Shown here piece after piece: positions 13,873-21,996 of a stretch of 64,000 nucleotides of DNA; within the stretch, counting starts at the first letter, position 1; every line of letters starts with the position of its first letter. Source of the stretch: Candidatus Lindowbacteria bacterium RIFCSPLOWO2_12_FULL_62_27. GTDB taxonomy: Bacteria > Lindowbacteria > 2-12-FULL-62-27. The translations under genes were made by a program, and so were the position numbers. Location of the stretch: contig MFPR01000014.1 of assembly GCA_001784175.1 (NCBI GenBank), forward strand, positions 11,797-75,796, read 5' to 3'. Under the pieces are notes generated by a model. The model worked only from the letters and a program-made list of their open reading frames with translations. It was not told the origin of the DNA and did not search any database.

Positions 13873-15135
13873 TCAGGCAAAAATCCTCTTCAGTTCCTTC
13901 ACCGCGTTGTTCACCCGGCCGTACAGGCGGCCCATGTCGACATCGCGGTTTCCGAGCAATGCCTTGTAAGGCTCGTAGGCCAGCTCGGCCTTCGCCATGA
14001 TTTCGAACTCCTCGGCGGTTCCCTCCATATCGGCGAGCGAGACCGACAGATTGAGGATGAGGGCGTGTTTGGACAGGTTCTGGACATTCTCGAGGAGGCC
14101 GAGCGGATGATGATGAAACATTGCGGACTGGATCGTTTCGGTCGAGAGCTGCCACGTTTCGAACGTGAACGCCGCGAGGTCCGCGTGGGTTCCGCCGATC
14201 GAGCGGCGTTCGGCCTCGATCTGGGGCGTGCCCTTTTCGATGAGCGACGTGATCTGGCGGTATTCGGCCGGGAAGTACTGGATGACGATGAGTTCGCCGA
14301 CGTTGTGGACGAGTCCGGAGATGAACATCTCCTCCGTTTCCTTGAACGTGAGCGCCATTCCGATTTCCTTGGCCCACTGGCCGGCGTGGATCGAGTGGTC
14401 CCATATTTTGAGCGCTTGCTGGGTCGGGATGTTCTGGAATTTATCCATGACGCCGGCCGTCAGGATGACCTGCCGGATTTTCTTGAGGCCCAGCACCACC
14501 ATGGCCTGGGTCACGGTCGTGATGCGCGACCGCAGGCCGTAGAAGGCCGAGTTGACGATTTTCAGGATCAGCGCCACGAGCGTCGGCTCCACCGACACGA
14601 CCTTCGCGACCTGATCGACGTCGACGTCCGGGTCCTGAAGCATCGCCAAAATTTTCTGCGCGGGGCCCGGCAGGGCCGCCACAGTCTTGACGTTCGACAG
14701 CACCTCCCGGACCTTGCGGCCCGTCGCCACGCGCTCCTTCGACTCGACCAGCGGCTCGTCCGGCGGCGCGGCCTTGAGGTAGTCCTTCAATATCCCCGCC
14801 ATCCTGTCCGGCGGCGCGACCCGCGCCAAAATGGCGGCTTGGGAGAAGAGGTATAGATCGTTCTGCTGCAATTTGAGCATCTCGTCGACCTGGCTCTGGG
14901 TCATGTACTGAAGCTGCATGGCGGCCTCTCCGAATTTGAGCTGGATGTTGTTCAGCAAAACGTTGAGGACGGCGTTCACCTGTTCCGGTTTCAGATAGCC
15001 GCGGGACACCGCCAGGAGCCCGATCCGGCGGTCGATCTGGACCATCTGCTTGACGATCCGGATGATGTCGGACTGTTCGAAGACTTTGTTCTGCCGAAGA
15101 TGGCCGATGAAGGCCTGCAACTGAGCCAGTGACAT
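13873..15135 (-). CDS. HDOD-domain protein within the PDH operon
   Basis: 420 residues. About the first 150 are a helical region of unknown type (IGHLRQNKVFEQSDI, LLAVSRGYLKPEQVNAVL resembles the 'bacterial type II secretion N-terminal'-like DiguanylateCyclase/GspE leader helices). Residues about 165-370 form an HDOD domain (LPGPAQKILAMLQDPDVDVDQVAKVVSVEPTL pattern, VNSAFYGLRSRITTVTQAMVVLGL). The His-Asp pair is replaced by HN (LVHNVGE), so hydrolase activity is unlikely, as is usual for HDOD proteins. It sits between pdhC and lpd, 22-24 nt from each, an unusual place for a signalling protein. Confidence 0.85.
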   Translation of the reverse strand: MSLAQLQAFIGHLRQNKVFEQSDIIRIVKQMVQIDRRIGLLAVSRGYLKPEQVNAVLNVLLNNIQLKFGEAAMQLQYMTQSQVDEMLKLQQNDLYLFSQAAILARVAPPDRMAGILKDYLKAAPPDEPLVESKERVATGRKVREVLSNVKTVAALPGPAQKILAMLQDPDVDVDQVAKVVSVEPTLVALILKIVNSAFYGLRSRITTVTQAMVVLGLKKIRQVILTAGVMDKFQNIPTQQALKIWDHSIHAGQWAKEIGMALTFKETEEMFISGLVHNVGELIVIQYFPAEYRQITSLIEKGTPQIEAERRSIGGTHADLAAFTFETWQLSTETIQSAMFHHHPLGLLENVQNLSKHALILNLSVSLADMEGTAEEFEIMAKAELAYEPYKALLGNRDVDMGRLYGRVNNAVKELKRIFA

Positions 15136-15158
15136 CCCGGGTCAGCTTCCGACGGGAA

Positions 15159-16421
15159 TTATCTCGCCCAAGTTTCCGGCGCGGCCAGGATCTGTTTGAG
15201 GTCACGGAGGAAGCTCGCGCCGGCGGCGCCGTCGAGCGCGCGATGGTCGCAGGCCAGCGTCACGCCCATCCGCCGCCCGACGTAGAGGTGGCCCTCGTCG
15301 TCCACGCATGGCTCCTGCCGGATCGCCGCCACGGCCAGGATCGCAACCTGCGGGGGATTGATGATCGGCTGGAAATTGTCCAGGCCGAACATGCCGAGGT
15401 TGCTGACGGTGAAACTGCCGCCCATGTACTCGTCCGGCTTCAATTTCATCCGGCGCGCGCGCTCGGCCATCTCCGCCGCCGTCCCGTGAATGTCCGGCAG
15501 GGTGAGCCGCTCGCAATTTTTGATCACGGGCGTGAGGAGGCCGCCCTCGAACGCGACGGCAAAGGCCAGATCGACGGCCGCGTGGGTGTGGATCCCGATG
15601 CCGTCAAAGGTCGCGTTCAGGCCGGGATTGAGCATGAGCGCGCGGCACACCGCCATCAGGACGAAATCGTTGTACGAAAATCCTCCATCTGAATCCCCGA
15701 CTTTGGCGTTCAGGGCCGCGCGCAGGCCCACGACACGGTCCATCCGGATCGTGTCCTGCAGATAAAAATGCGGAATGGTCTGCTTGGCCTGGCTCATCCG
15801 CTCCGCGATGACCTTCCGCATCCCGTCCAGCGGCTGGAGCGTTTCGGCCAGCCGGTTTTCGATGACCATCGCCGGCTGCCCGGCGCGACCGCGCGAAGGC
15901 AGCCGCGCGTCGACGCCGGCTTTCAATATCTCTTCGATGTCGCTTTTCACGATCCGCCCGCCCGGGCCCGATCCCCGCACGGCCTCGAGCGGGATGCCGC
16001 GCTCGGCGGCCATCTTCGCGGCCAGGGGCGAGACCCGCACGCCGCCGGCGCCCACCGCGGCGGGAGGAGGCGGCGGAACCGGCGCTTGGGGCCTGACAGC
16101 GGCGGGTTCTGGGACAACGCGGGCCGGCGCGAGCTTCTTCTCAGCCGCCGGAGTTTCCTTCAACAGCGCGTCAATGTTTTCGCCCTTGTCGCCGATGACG
16201 CACATCACGGCGCCGACCTGGACTTTCTCGTTTTCCTGGACCAGCCGCTTGAGGAGCGTCCCCGGGTCGAACGCCTCGAGGTCCATGTTGGCCTTGTCGG
16301 TCTCGACTTCGGCCAGGACGTCGCCGGGCTTGACCTCGTCGCCCTCATTCTTGTGCCACCGGATCAGCCGGCCCTCCTTCATCGTGTCGCTCAGTTTGGG
16401 CATGCTGATTTTGGTGGCCAC
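15159..16421 (-). CDS. pdhC: Dihydrolipoamide acetyltransferase E2 of PDH
   Basis: 420 residues with the standard order: one N-terminal lipoyl domain (ETDKANMDLEA, lipoylated K43), a Pro/Ala-rich linker, a peripheral-subunit-binding domain (VSPLAAKMAAERGI...GSGPGGRIVKSDIEEIL) and the catalytic acyltransferase domain ending in DHRALDGA, with the active His near residue 392. It transfers the acetyl group from the E1-bound intermediate to CoA. Single lipoyl domain as in most non-proteobacterial PDHs. It starts 4 nt after pdhB stops, and its lipoyl group would be made by the lipBA product downstream. Confidence 0.96.
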   Translation of the reverse strand: MATKISMPKLSDTMKEGRLIRWHKNEGDEVKPGDVLAEVETDKANMDLEAFDPGTLLKRLVQENEKVQVGAVMCVIGDKGENIDALLKETPAAEKKLAPARVVPEPAAVRPQAPVPPPPPAAVGAGGVRVSPLAAKMAAERGIPLEAVRGSGPGGRIVKSDIEEILKAGVDARLPSRGRAGQPAMVIENRLAETLQPLDGMRKVIAERMSQAKQTIPHFYLQDTIRMDRVVGLRAALNAKVGDSDGGFSYNDFVLMAVCRALMLNPGLNATFDGIGIHTHAAVDLAFAVAFEGGLLTPVIKNCERLTLPDIHGTAAEMAERARRMKLKPDEYMGGSFTVSNLGMFGLDNFQPIINPPQVAILAVAAIRQEPCVDDEGHLYVGRRMGVTLACDHRALDGAAGASFLRDLKQILAAPETWAR

Positions 16422-16425
16422 GGGA

Positions 16426-17415
16426 TCAGGCCACCGCCCGGTAGAGGGATTTTTTGGCGGCCATCACGATTTTTTCCGGCGAAGGCTGTGCGAGGGTTTC
16501 GATGGATTCGTTGTACGGCATGGGCGCCTCTTCGAGGGTCACGCGTTCGATGGGCGCGTCCATGTAATCGAAGGCGTGGCGCTGGACGAGGTCGACGATC
16601 GACGCGCCGATGCCGCAGAACGACCAGCTCTCCTCGACGGTCACCATCCGGTTGGTTTTCCTGAACGACCGCAGAATGAGGTCCTGGTCGATCGGCCGGA
16701 GACTGATGAGGTCGATGACCTCGGCCTTGATCCCCTCCTGCGCCAGAAGGTCGGCCGCGGCCAGCGCCTGATGGACGCGCTTGCTGTAGGCCACGATCGT
16801 CACGTCCTCCCCGTCCCGCGCGATGCGGCCCTTGTCCAGGGGCAGCAGAAAATCGGGGTCGTCCGGAACGTCGCCCTTCATGGCGTACAAAAGCTCACTT
16901 TCCATGAATATCACCGGATCGTTGTCCCGGATGGCAGACTTCAACAGGCCCTTGGCGTTCTCCGGCGTCGAACACGCGACGACCTTGAGGCCGGGGCAGT
17001 GGGCGAAGATGGACTCCAGGGCGTTGGAGTGCGTCGCCGCGAGCTGATGGACGACGCCGCTCGGCCCGCGCATCGTGATGGGCAGGGTGATCTGGCCGCC
17101 CGACATGTAGCGGATCTTGGCGGCGTTGTTGAGGATCTGGTCCATGGCGACGAGGGAGAATGAAAACGTCATGAATTCGACGACGGGCCGCATGCCCGCC
17201 ATGGCGGCGCCGACCCCGAGCCCGCAGAACCCGCTTTCGCTGATCGGCGCGTCGACCACGCGCTGGGGGCCGTACTTGGCCAAAAGCCCCTTGGTCACCT
17301 TGTAGGCGCCGTCATATTCGGCGACTTCCTCGCCGATGATGAATACCTTCGGGTCCCGCGCCAGCTCCTCGTCCAGCGCCATGTTCAGGGCTTTCCGAAA
17401 TTCGACTTCAGGCAT
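16426..17415 (-). CDS. pdhB: Pyruvate dehydrogenase E1 beta subunit
   Basis: 329 residues, the usual length. Typical segments: REALNMALDEE-like start, FIIGEEVAEYDGAYKVTKGL, the RVVDAPISESGFCGLGVGAAMAGMRPVVE pattern, MRGPSGVVHQLAATHS, and a C-terminal ASIVDLVQRHAFDYMDAPIERV transketolase C domain. With PdhA it forms the alpha2beta2 thiamine-diphosphate enzyme. The ATG at 17415 overlaps the end of pdhA by 8 nt, implying coupled translation. Paralogues acting on branched-chain or acetoin substrates cannot be excluded from this subunit alone, but the E2 and cofactor genes favour PDH. Confidence 0.94.
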   Translation of the reverse strand: MPEVEFRKALNMALDEELARDPKVFIIGEEVAEYDGAYKVTKGLLAKYGPQRVVDAPISESGFCGLGVGAAMAGMRPVVEFMTFSFSLVAMDQILNNAAKIRYMSGGQITLPITMRGPSGVVHQLAATHSNALESIFAHCPGLKVVACSTPENAKGLLKSAIRDNDPVIFMESELLYAMKGDVPDDPDFLLPLDKGRIARDGEDVTIVAYSKRVHQALAAADLLAQEGIKAEVIDLISLRPIDQDLILRSFRKTNRMVTVEESWSFCGIGASIVDLVQRHAFDYMDAPIERVTLEEAPMPYNESIETLAQPSPEKIVMAAKKSLYRAVA

Positions 17416-18436
17416 AAATATCCTCGTAGAGCGCGTCGGGCGAAGGCGGCGGACTTTCCTCCGCGAATTTCACCGATTCCTCCACCGACGCCGACTCCTC
17501 CGCGTCGATCTCGTCGAGATCCCCGGACGCGGCGTGCTTCTGCTTCAAAATATGCTGCGCCACCTGCGCGATCGGATCGCGGGCCTTGTGCGCGTCCACT
17601 TCCTCGCGGGTGCGGTACGAGCCGGGATCCGACATCGAGTGCCCGCGGAACCGGTACGTGACGGCTTCGACAAACGACGGCTGAAACTCCTCGCGGGCGC
17701 GCCGGATGAGGCCGCCCGTCACGTCCATGACTTCGAACAGATTGTTTCCGTCCACCCGGCAGGTCGGCATTTTGTAGGAATTGGCGCGAAGATAAATGTT
17801 CTCCTCCGCCGCGCCCCGCGCCACGGCGGTGCCCATCGCGTAGCCGTTGTTCTCGCACACGAACACCACCGGAAGCTTGTAGAGGCTCGCCAGGTTCAGC
17901 GCCTCGTGGACCGCGCCCTGGTTCATCGCGCCGTCGCCGAAAAAACAGAGACAGACGCCCTTCTGGTCCTGGTGCTTGATCGCCCAGCCGATGCCGCAGG
18001 CCAGAGGCACATGCGCGCCGACAATGCCGTGGCCGCCCATGAACCGGACCGACGTGTCGAAGAAATGCATCGACCCGCCCTTGCCCCGCGAACAACCCGT
18101 GGCCTTGCCGTACAGCTCCGCCATGCAGGCCTTCACGGACAGCCCGCGCGCGAGGGCCTGGCCATGGTCGCGATAGGCGGTGATGACGTAATCCTGCGGC
18201 CCAAGAAGCGATATCATCCCGACCGCGACCGCCTCCTGGCCCGAATAGATGTGACAGAACCCGCCGATTTTCCGCTGAAGATACACCTGATAGCACCGCT
18301 CCTCAAATTTGCGGAGGCGCACCATCGTCCGGTAAATCTCCAACAGCTTCGGACCCGGAAGGTCCGAGGAACGCCCGGGATCGGCCGGCGGTCTGGCGGC
18401 CCGGGAAGCGGCCAGTTTGGCGGCGGATGTTTTCAT
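17408..18436 (-). CDS. pdhA: Pyruvate dehydrogenase E1 alpha subunit
   Basis: 342 residues. The thiamine diphosphate motif is complete: GDGAMNQG starting at residue 167 and the closing NN at 196-197. Other family marks: EERCYQVYLQRKIGGFCHIYSGQEAVAVG style start, ITAYRDHGQALARG, GKGGSMHFF, and RFRGHSMSDPGSYRTREEV, which contains the phosphorylation-loop region. It starts with a 4-nt overlap (ATGA) with the thiE stop, tying thiamine synthesis directly to the thiamine-dependent enzyme. Confidence 0.95.
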   Translation of the reverse strand: MKTSAAKLAASRAARPPADPGRSSDLPGPKLLEIYRTMVRLRKFEERCYQVYLQRKIGGFCHIYSGQEAVAVGMISLLGPQDYVITAYRDHGQALARGLSVKACMAELYGKATGCSRGKGGSMHFFDTSVRFMGGHGIVGAHVPLACGIGWAIKHQDQKGVCLCFFGDGAMNQGAVHEALNLASLYKLPVVFVCENNGYAMGTAVARGAAEENIYLRANSYKMPTCRVDGNNLFEVMDVTGGLIRRAREEFQPSFVEAVTYRFRGHSMSDPGSYRTREEVDAHKARDPIAQVAQHILKQKHAASGDLDEIDAEESASVEESVKFAEESPPPSPDALYEDIYA

Positions 18437-19083
18437 GGGGTGGAATCGTATCTGGCGCGGGATTTTTTGTCGAGCCGTTCCTTGAAGTTCCTCGCGGCCC
18501 CTTCGGGGTCCGGGGCGGCGAGAATGGCGGAGAGGACGGCGGCACGGCTTGCGCCGGCGGCCAGGGCCGCGTCGAGGGTCTCAAGGGTGATGCCGCCGAT
18601 GGGAAAAACGGGGATCGGCACGGTCAACTGCAAGGGCCGGATCAAGGCCGGGCCGACCACCGGCCGGAGTCCCTGTTTTTTCGTGCCGGTGGGGAAAATC
18701 GGCCCGAAGCCGACATAGGTGGCGCCCGCGTCCGCAGCGGCCTTCGCCTCATCCACCGAATGCGTCGATACGCCGATCCATGCGGTCGGCAGAAAGGCCC
18801 GCGCCTCCAGGATCGACTGGTCGGTCTGCCCGAGATGCAGGCCGGCGGCCTTGACGCGCCAGGCGACCTTCGAATGGTCGTTGATGATGAGCGGCACGCC
18901 GTGGCGGTCGAGCATTTCCTTCAAGCGGCCCGCCTCCTCGATCTGGTCCGGGATGGATTTGGTTTTGTTCCGGTATTGAACGATGTCCACGCCGCCGCGG
19001 ACGGCCGCCTCGACGACATCGAGGAGCGGACGGGAGCCGAGAATTTTTTCGTCGGTCAGAAGGTAAAGCCGGGGGAAGTTCAG
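18433..19083 (-). CDS. thiE: Thiamine-phosphate synthase; start codon unclear
   Basis: ThiE joins HMP-pyrophosphate and thiazole phosphate to give thiamine phosphate. Family segments: LYLLTDEKIL, GGVDIVQYRNK, PLIINDHSKVAW, GLHLGQTD, GVSTHSVDEAKAA, YVGFGPIFPTGTK and FPIGGI. Homology clearly extends upstream of the only GTG (18990), back to FPRLYLLTD. Between that and the TAG that ends the preceding gene (19090-19092) there is no ATG, GTG or TTG; CTG at 19083 is the best candidate and gives 216 residues, a normal length. The frame is the same as that of the upstream gene, so UAG readthrough making a fusion is an alternative. The stop overlaps pdhA. Confidence 0.85.
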   Translation of the reverse strand: MNFPRLYLLTDEKILGSRPLLDVVEAAVRGGVDIVQYRNKTKSIPDQIEEAGRLKEMLDRHGVPLIINDHSKVAWRVKAAGLHLGQTDQSILEARAFLPTAWIGVSTHSVDEAKAAADAGATYVGFGPIFPTGTKKQGLRPVVGPALIRPLQLTVPIPVFPIGGITLETLDAALAAGASRAAVLSAILAAPDPEGAARNFKERLDKKSRARYDSTP

Positions 19084-19089
19084 GAGAGA

Positions 19090-19968
19090 CTAGAGTTCGA
19101 TCGTGACGCCTTCGGTGGCGGCGCCGATCTTCATGGACGAGCCGCGCTCCTTCAGATACTGGCGGGAATCCTCGAGTATCTTGTCGAGCTGGTCGTCCGT
19201 CCGGTTCGGATCGTGATGGGTGTAACAGAAATGCTTGACGTTGGCCTTGATCCCCATCTCCATGCACTGGACGGTGCTGGTGTGCCCCCAGCCCTGCTTC
19301 ATTTTGTATTCGTCCGGCGTGTACTGTCCGTCCCAGACGCAGAGGTCGGCGTCGCGGACGAAATCGACGATGCGGGTGTTCAGGTCTTCCGCGATGTTTT
19401 CGGCGTCGGGGTCGCCCTCGGAGCCGAAGACGTTGTAAAAGGGTTCGGTGTCGGTGCCGAAACAGAAAATCTTGCCGCGCGGTGATTCAAAGCGGTAGCC
19501 GAGACACAGCACGGGATGGTTCAGATACCGCGTGACGACTTTCAAGCCCGCCTCCTCAAAGGTGCCTTCCTTCAAATCCACGTACTGGATGTTCGCGGCC
19601 ATGTCCTCCACCCGGACCGGAAAATACGCGTACTGCGTGTGGCCGACCATGACGTCCTTCAGGCTCTGCTCGTAGTGGACCGGGCCCTTGAAGGTGAAGG
19701 CGTTTCCGGGGATGTAGGCGGGGACAAAAAACGGGAAGCCGCAGATGTGGTCCCAGTGCGTGTGAGAGAGGAGGATGCTGCAGTCGAGTTTTTCCTTGCG
19801 GGCCAGGCACGCGTCCCCAAAAACGCGCAGGCCCGTGCCGCCGTCCAGGACGATCAATTTGTTCTCGTCGGTTCGAAGCTCAATACAAGTGGTGTTGCCG
19901 CCATACCGGACGGTCTTCGGCCCCGGCGAAGGGACCGACCCGCGAGTGCCCCAGAAGGTGATCTTCAT
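19090..19968 (-). CDS. Metallo-beta-lactamase-fold hydrolase
   Basis: 292 residues. The metal-binding signature SHTHWDH (H69, H71, D73, H74) is intact, with further ligands likely in YLNHP, GTDTE and the THHDPN segment near the C-terminus. The beginning MKITFWGTRGSVPSPGP and the GGNTTCIEL motif are typical of RNase Z/PhnP-like phosphodiesterases of the MBL superfamily that are often annotated as cyclic nucleotide phosphodiesterase-like. The actual substrate is unknown. It lies between an HDOD gene and thiE; its TAG stop is followed in frame by thiE. Confidence 0.85.
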   Translation of the reverse strand: MKITFWGTRGSVPSPGPKTVRYGGNTTCIELRTDENKLIVLDGGTGLRVFGDACLARKEKLDCSILLSHTHWDHICGFPFFVPAYIPGNAFTFKGPVHYEQSLKDVMVGHTQYAYFPVRVEDMAANIQYVDLKEGTFEEAGLKVVTRYLNHPVLCLGYRFESPRGKIFCFGTDTEPFYNVFGSEGDPDAENIAEDLNTRIVDFVRDADLCVWDGQYTPDEYKMKQGWGHTSTVQCMEMGIKANVKHFCYTHHDPNRTDDQLDKILEDSRQYLKERGSSMKIGAATEGVTIEL

Positions 19969-19983
19969 TCTGCTACGAGAATA

Positions 19984-20844
19984 TTATCCGCCGGCGGTCT
20001 TCAGGAAGGACATCGCCTTGTTCAGTTCCTCTTCCAAGTGGCCAAGTGTTTCTGTAATCGTGGCCTCGTCGATGCCGAGCTTGGCCATGATCTCGGGCGC
20101 GGCCGGGGCGGCGGAACCTCCGGGCATGCCATAGGCGTTCTGGTTGCAGATGATGTTGGACACGTACACGGAGAGGACAAGCTGGGCATGCTCGCCCGCG
20201 ATCTGGGGATCGTGATGTTCCTCGATGACGGCGACGAGATTGTCGGAGATTTTCCAGTGCCGGCCGAGGGCGGCGCCGATTTCGGCGTGCGTGGCGCCCA
20301 GGATGTCGCGTTCGGCCTCCTCCAAGGTCGCCCCCGCCTGGATCCGGGGGGCGATCTGCTCGAGCTTGTCGGGGAAAATCTCGACGATGACGATTTCGCC
20401 GATGTCGTGGAGAAGTCCGGCGATGAAGTATTCCTCGCGGAAGCGGCGGTCCACGCCCATTTTTTCGGAGAACTTCTTGCACATCACGCCCACGGCCATG
20501 CAGTGCTTCCAGTATTTGTCCATGTCGAAGAGCTTGTGCTTGGTCTTGGAGAACTGGCCGATGACGGCGGTGGAGATGGCGAGGTTTTTGATGGTGTTGA
20601 CGCCGAGGAGAATGATGGCGCGATTGAGGTTCGTGATCTGGTCCGGGAGGCTGAAATAGGCGGAATTGATCAGCTTGAGGACCTTGGCCGTCAGGACCGG
20701 ATCGACCTTGATGACGTTGGACAGATCGTTCGGCGACGCCTTGAGATTGTTCGCCACCTCCATGACCTTCGCCACGGACGTGGGCAGGGAGGGAAGCTTG
20801 TCGACGTTCGCAATAATCTTGTCAATGGGCAACATGGTCGTCAC
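19984..20844 (-). CDS. HDOD-domain signalling protein
   Basis: 286 residues, almost entirely an HDOD domain: LPSLPTSVAKVMEV, VIKVDPVLTAKVLKLINSAYF, ITNLNRAIILLGVNTIKNLAIS, and a retained His-Asp pair in LLHDIGE (H146-D147), followed by EEHHDPQIAG. Unlike the other HDOD protein of this operon it keeps HD and HH residues, so metal binding is possible. HDOD proteins usually act as protein-interaction hubs in signalling. The stop of thiD2 overlaps its start by 4 nt, and 15 nt separate it from the MBL gene. Confidence 0.85.
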   Translation of the reverse strand: MTTMLPIDKIIANVDKLPSLPTSVAKVMEVANNLKASPNDLSNVIKVDPVLTAKVLKLINSAYFSLPDQITNLNRAIILLGVNTIKNLAISTAVIGQFSKTKHKLFDMDKYWKHCMAVGVMCKKFSEKMGVDRRFREEYFIAGLLHDIGEIVIVEIFPDKLEQIAPRIQAGATLEEAERDILGATHAEIGAALGRHWKISDNLVAVIEEHHDPQIAGEHAQLVLSVYVSNIICNQNAYGMPGGSAAPAAPEIMAKLGIDEATITETLGHLEEELNKAMSFLKTAGG

Positions 20845-21335
20845 CGCTTCTTTGTAGCAGAAATAATCTTTTCTTCAAGCGCATAGGCCTGAAATCTCAG
20901 GCGCTTGGCGTCCTCAAAGAGGCGCCGGGCCGGCAGGGTCCGGCCCACTTCCTCGATGACCCGGAGCGACTCCTTCAGGCGCTGGAGGTTGGCGGCCAGA
21001 AGCGCGTGGTAGGAGGGATACCGCTTTTCCTGCGCGTCGGCCAGGAAGGCGCCCGGATCGGACTCCACGTCTCGGGCCCCGACGAGCCGCCGGAGGCCGA
21101 ACTTCGAACGAAGAAATGAGATGCGATGCCGGAGAACTTTGAGATCGACATGGCGAACGCCGGACACCGGAGACGGGCCCCGGGCAGCGGTTCCATTCCG
21201 CGGACCGCCGAGCCGCAGGACGTCCTCGACGACGCGGCAGCCTTCGAGGGCGCGGTTGAAATTCGCGTCGAGAATCCGCAGGATCGGGCGGGCGGGATCG
21301 GATGCTCGCGGCGACGGCAAACGGCGGCGCTTCAT
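20841..21335 (-). CDS. thiD2: Stand-alone ThiD2-like protein (thiamine synthesis)
   Basis: 164 residues matching the domain found fused to the N-terminus of ThiE in cyanobacteria and some other bacteria, later described as ThiD2, an alternative HMP-phosphate kinase. Visible marks: RILDANFNRALEGCRVVEDVLR at the start (LDAN.NRA.EG.R..ED), a central LKVLRHRISFLRS helix, GARDVESDPG, and a second helix pair NLQRLKESLRVIEEVGR that echoes the first. Here it is a separate gene, three genes upstream of thiE. It overlaps the Asp23-like gene by 4 nt and the HDOD gene by 4 nt. Confidence 0.75.
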   Translation of the reverse strand: MKRRRLPSPRASDPARPILRILDANFNRALEGCRVVEDVLRLGGPRNGTAARGPSPVSGVRHVDLKVLRHRISFLRSKFGLRRLVGARDVESDPGAFLADAQEKRYPSYHALLAANLQRLKESLRVIEEVGRTLPARRLFEDAKRLRFQAYALEEKIISATKKR

Positions 21336-21706
21336 ATTGAGGATTTCTCCTTTTGCGGCTTCGGCGTCGACACGCCCTGAACGTTGACGTTGACCTCGCG
21401 AACCATCAGCCCCGTCATCTCCTCAACGCGGCGCTTCACGCCCTGCTGCACTTTCCACGCCACGTCCTGAATTCGAACGCCAAACTCCACTTCAATCGAC
21501 AAGGAAAGCGCCACGGAGTCCTCGCCCATCTGCACCGTGATGCCCCGCGTCGCGGCCTTCTTGCCGATCAACTCCGCAAGGCCCTCCCGGAGCGTGCCGT
21601 AGAGTCCATGGACGCCGGGCACCTGCATGGCCGCAATGCCGGCTGCCGTCGCCACCACCTCGTCCGAGATTTTGATCACTCCAAGTTCCTGCACGTTTTC
21701 GATCAT
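21332..21706 (-). CDS. Asp23/Gls24 family protein
   Basis: 124 residues with the Asp23/Gls24 (DUF322) pattern: GVIKISDEVVATAAGIAAMQVPGV at the start, then an alternating beta region with VALSLSIEVEFGVRIQDVAWKVQQGVKRRVEEMTGL and VREVNVNVQGV at the end. Family members are small cytoplasmic or membrane-associated proteins linked to envelope stress, without known catalysis. It is the first gene of the long minus-strand operon, and a promoter-like TTGACA lies 50 nt upstream. Confidence 0.85.
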   Translation of the reverse strand: MIENVQELGVIKISDEVVATAAGIAAMQVPGVHGLYGTLREGLAELIGKKAATRGITVQMGEDSVALSLSIEVEFGVRIQDVAWKVQQGVKRRVEEMTGLMVREVNVNVQGVSTPKPQKEKSSI

Positions 21707-21732
21707 TCGGCTCCGCTTTCAGATTGCGCATG

Positions 21733-21761
21733 AGGCTACCCCATCCGGGAGGTCGTGTCAA
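21733..21761 (-). promoter_or_regulatory. Candidate promoter of the PDH/cofactor operon
   Basis: On the minus strand, TTGACA (21756-21761) and TAGCCT (21733-21738) are 17 nt apart. The -35 is perfect and the -10 is weak (T, A and T conserved). It is 27 nt upstream of the first ATG of the operon. Confidence 0.4.
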
Positions 21762-21818
21762 CAAGGATTTTCGTGGGAAGGTAATGGCTCGGTCGAGGCC
21801 AAGGTTTTTGATTGAAGA

Positions 21819-21878
21819 CTCAATATTCATCTATTCTCAATTTTCAAGTTTGAAAACTTGAGCATTGGTAATATTGAG
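21819..21878. repeat. Nested inverted repeat, possible operator
   Basis: Outer arms CTCAATATT (21819-21827) and AATATTGAG (21870-21878) enclose an inner palindrome TCAAGTTT-GA-AAACTTGA (21844-21861). The whole lies in the 338-nt AT-rich gap between the divergent Asp23-like operon and the small membrane gene, where a regulator could bind. No T-run follows, so it is not a clear terminator. Confidence 0.5.
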
Positions 21879-21941
21879 CCTTCTCGAACCGGCTTTGACC
21901 GACCCCATACGAAGTTAAACTGCACAGGCCGATATGTATAC

Positions 21942-21966
21942 TTTTTTATTTTGATAAAATAAAAAA
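21942..21966. repeat. AT-rich 11-bp hairpin next to a promoter
   Basis: TTTTTTATTTT, loop GAT, AAAATAAAAAA: a perfect inverted repeat ending 1 nt before the -35 element of the plus-strand promoter. It could act as an UP-like element or as an operator. Confidence 0.6.
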
Positions 21967-21967
21967 C

Positions 21968-21996
21968 TTGACTTTTGTGGATTATGTGTGGATAAT
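21968..21996 (+). promoter_or_regulatory. Sigma70-type promoter of the small membrane gene
   Basis: TTGACT (21968-21973), 17-nt spacer, GATAAT (21991-21996), about 49 nt upstream of the ATG at 22045. Confidence 0.65.
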
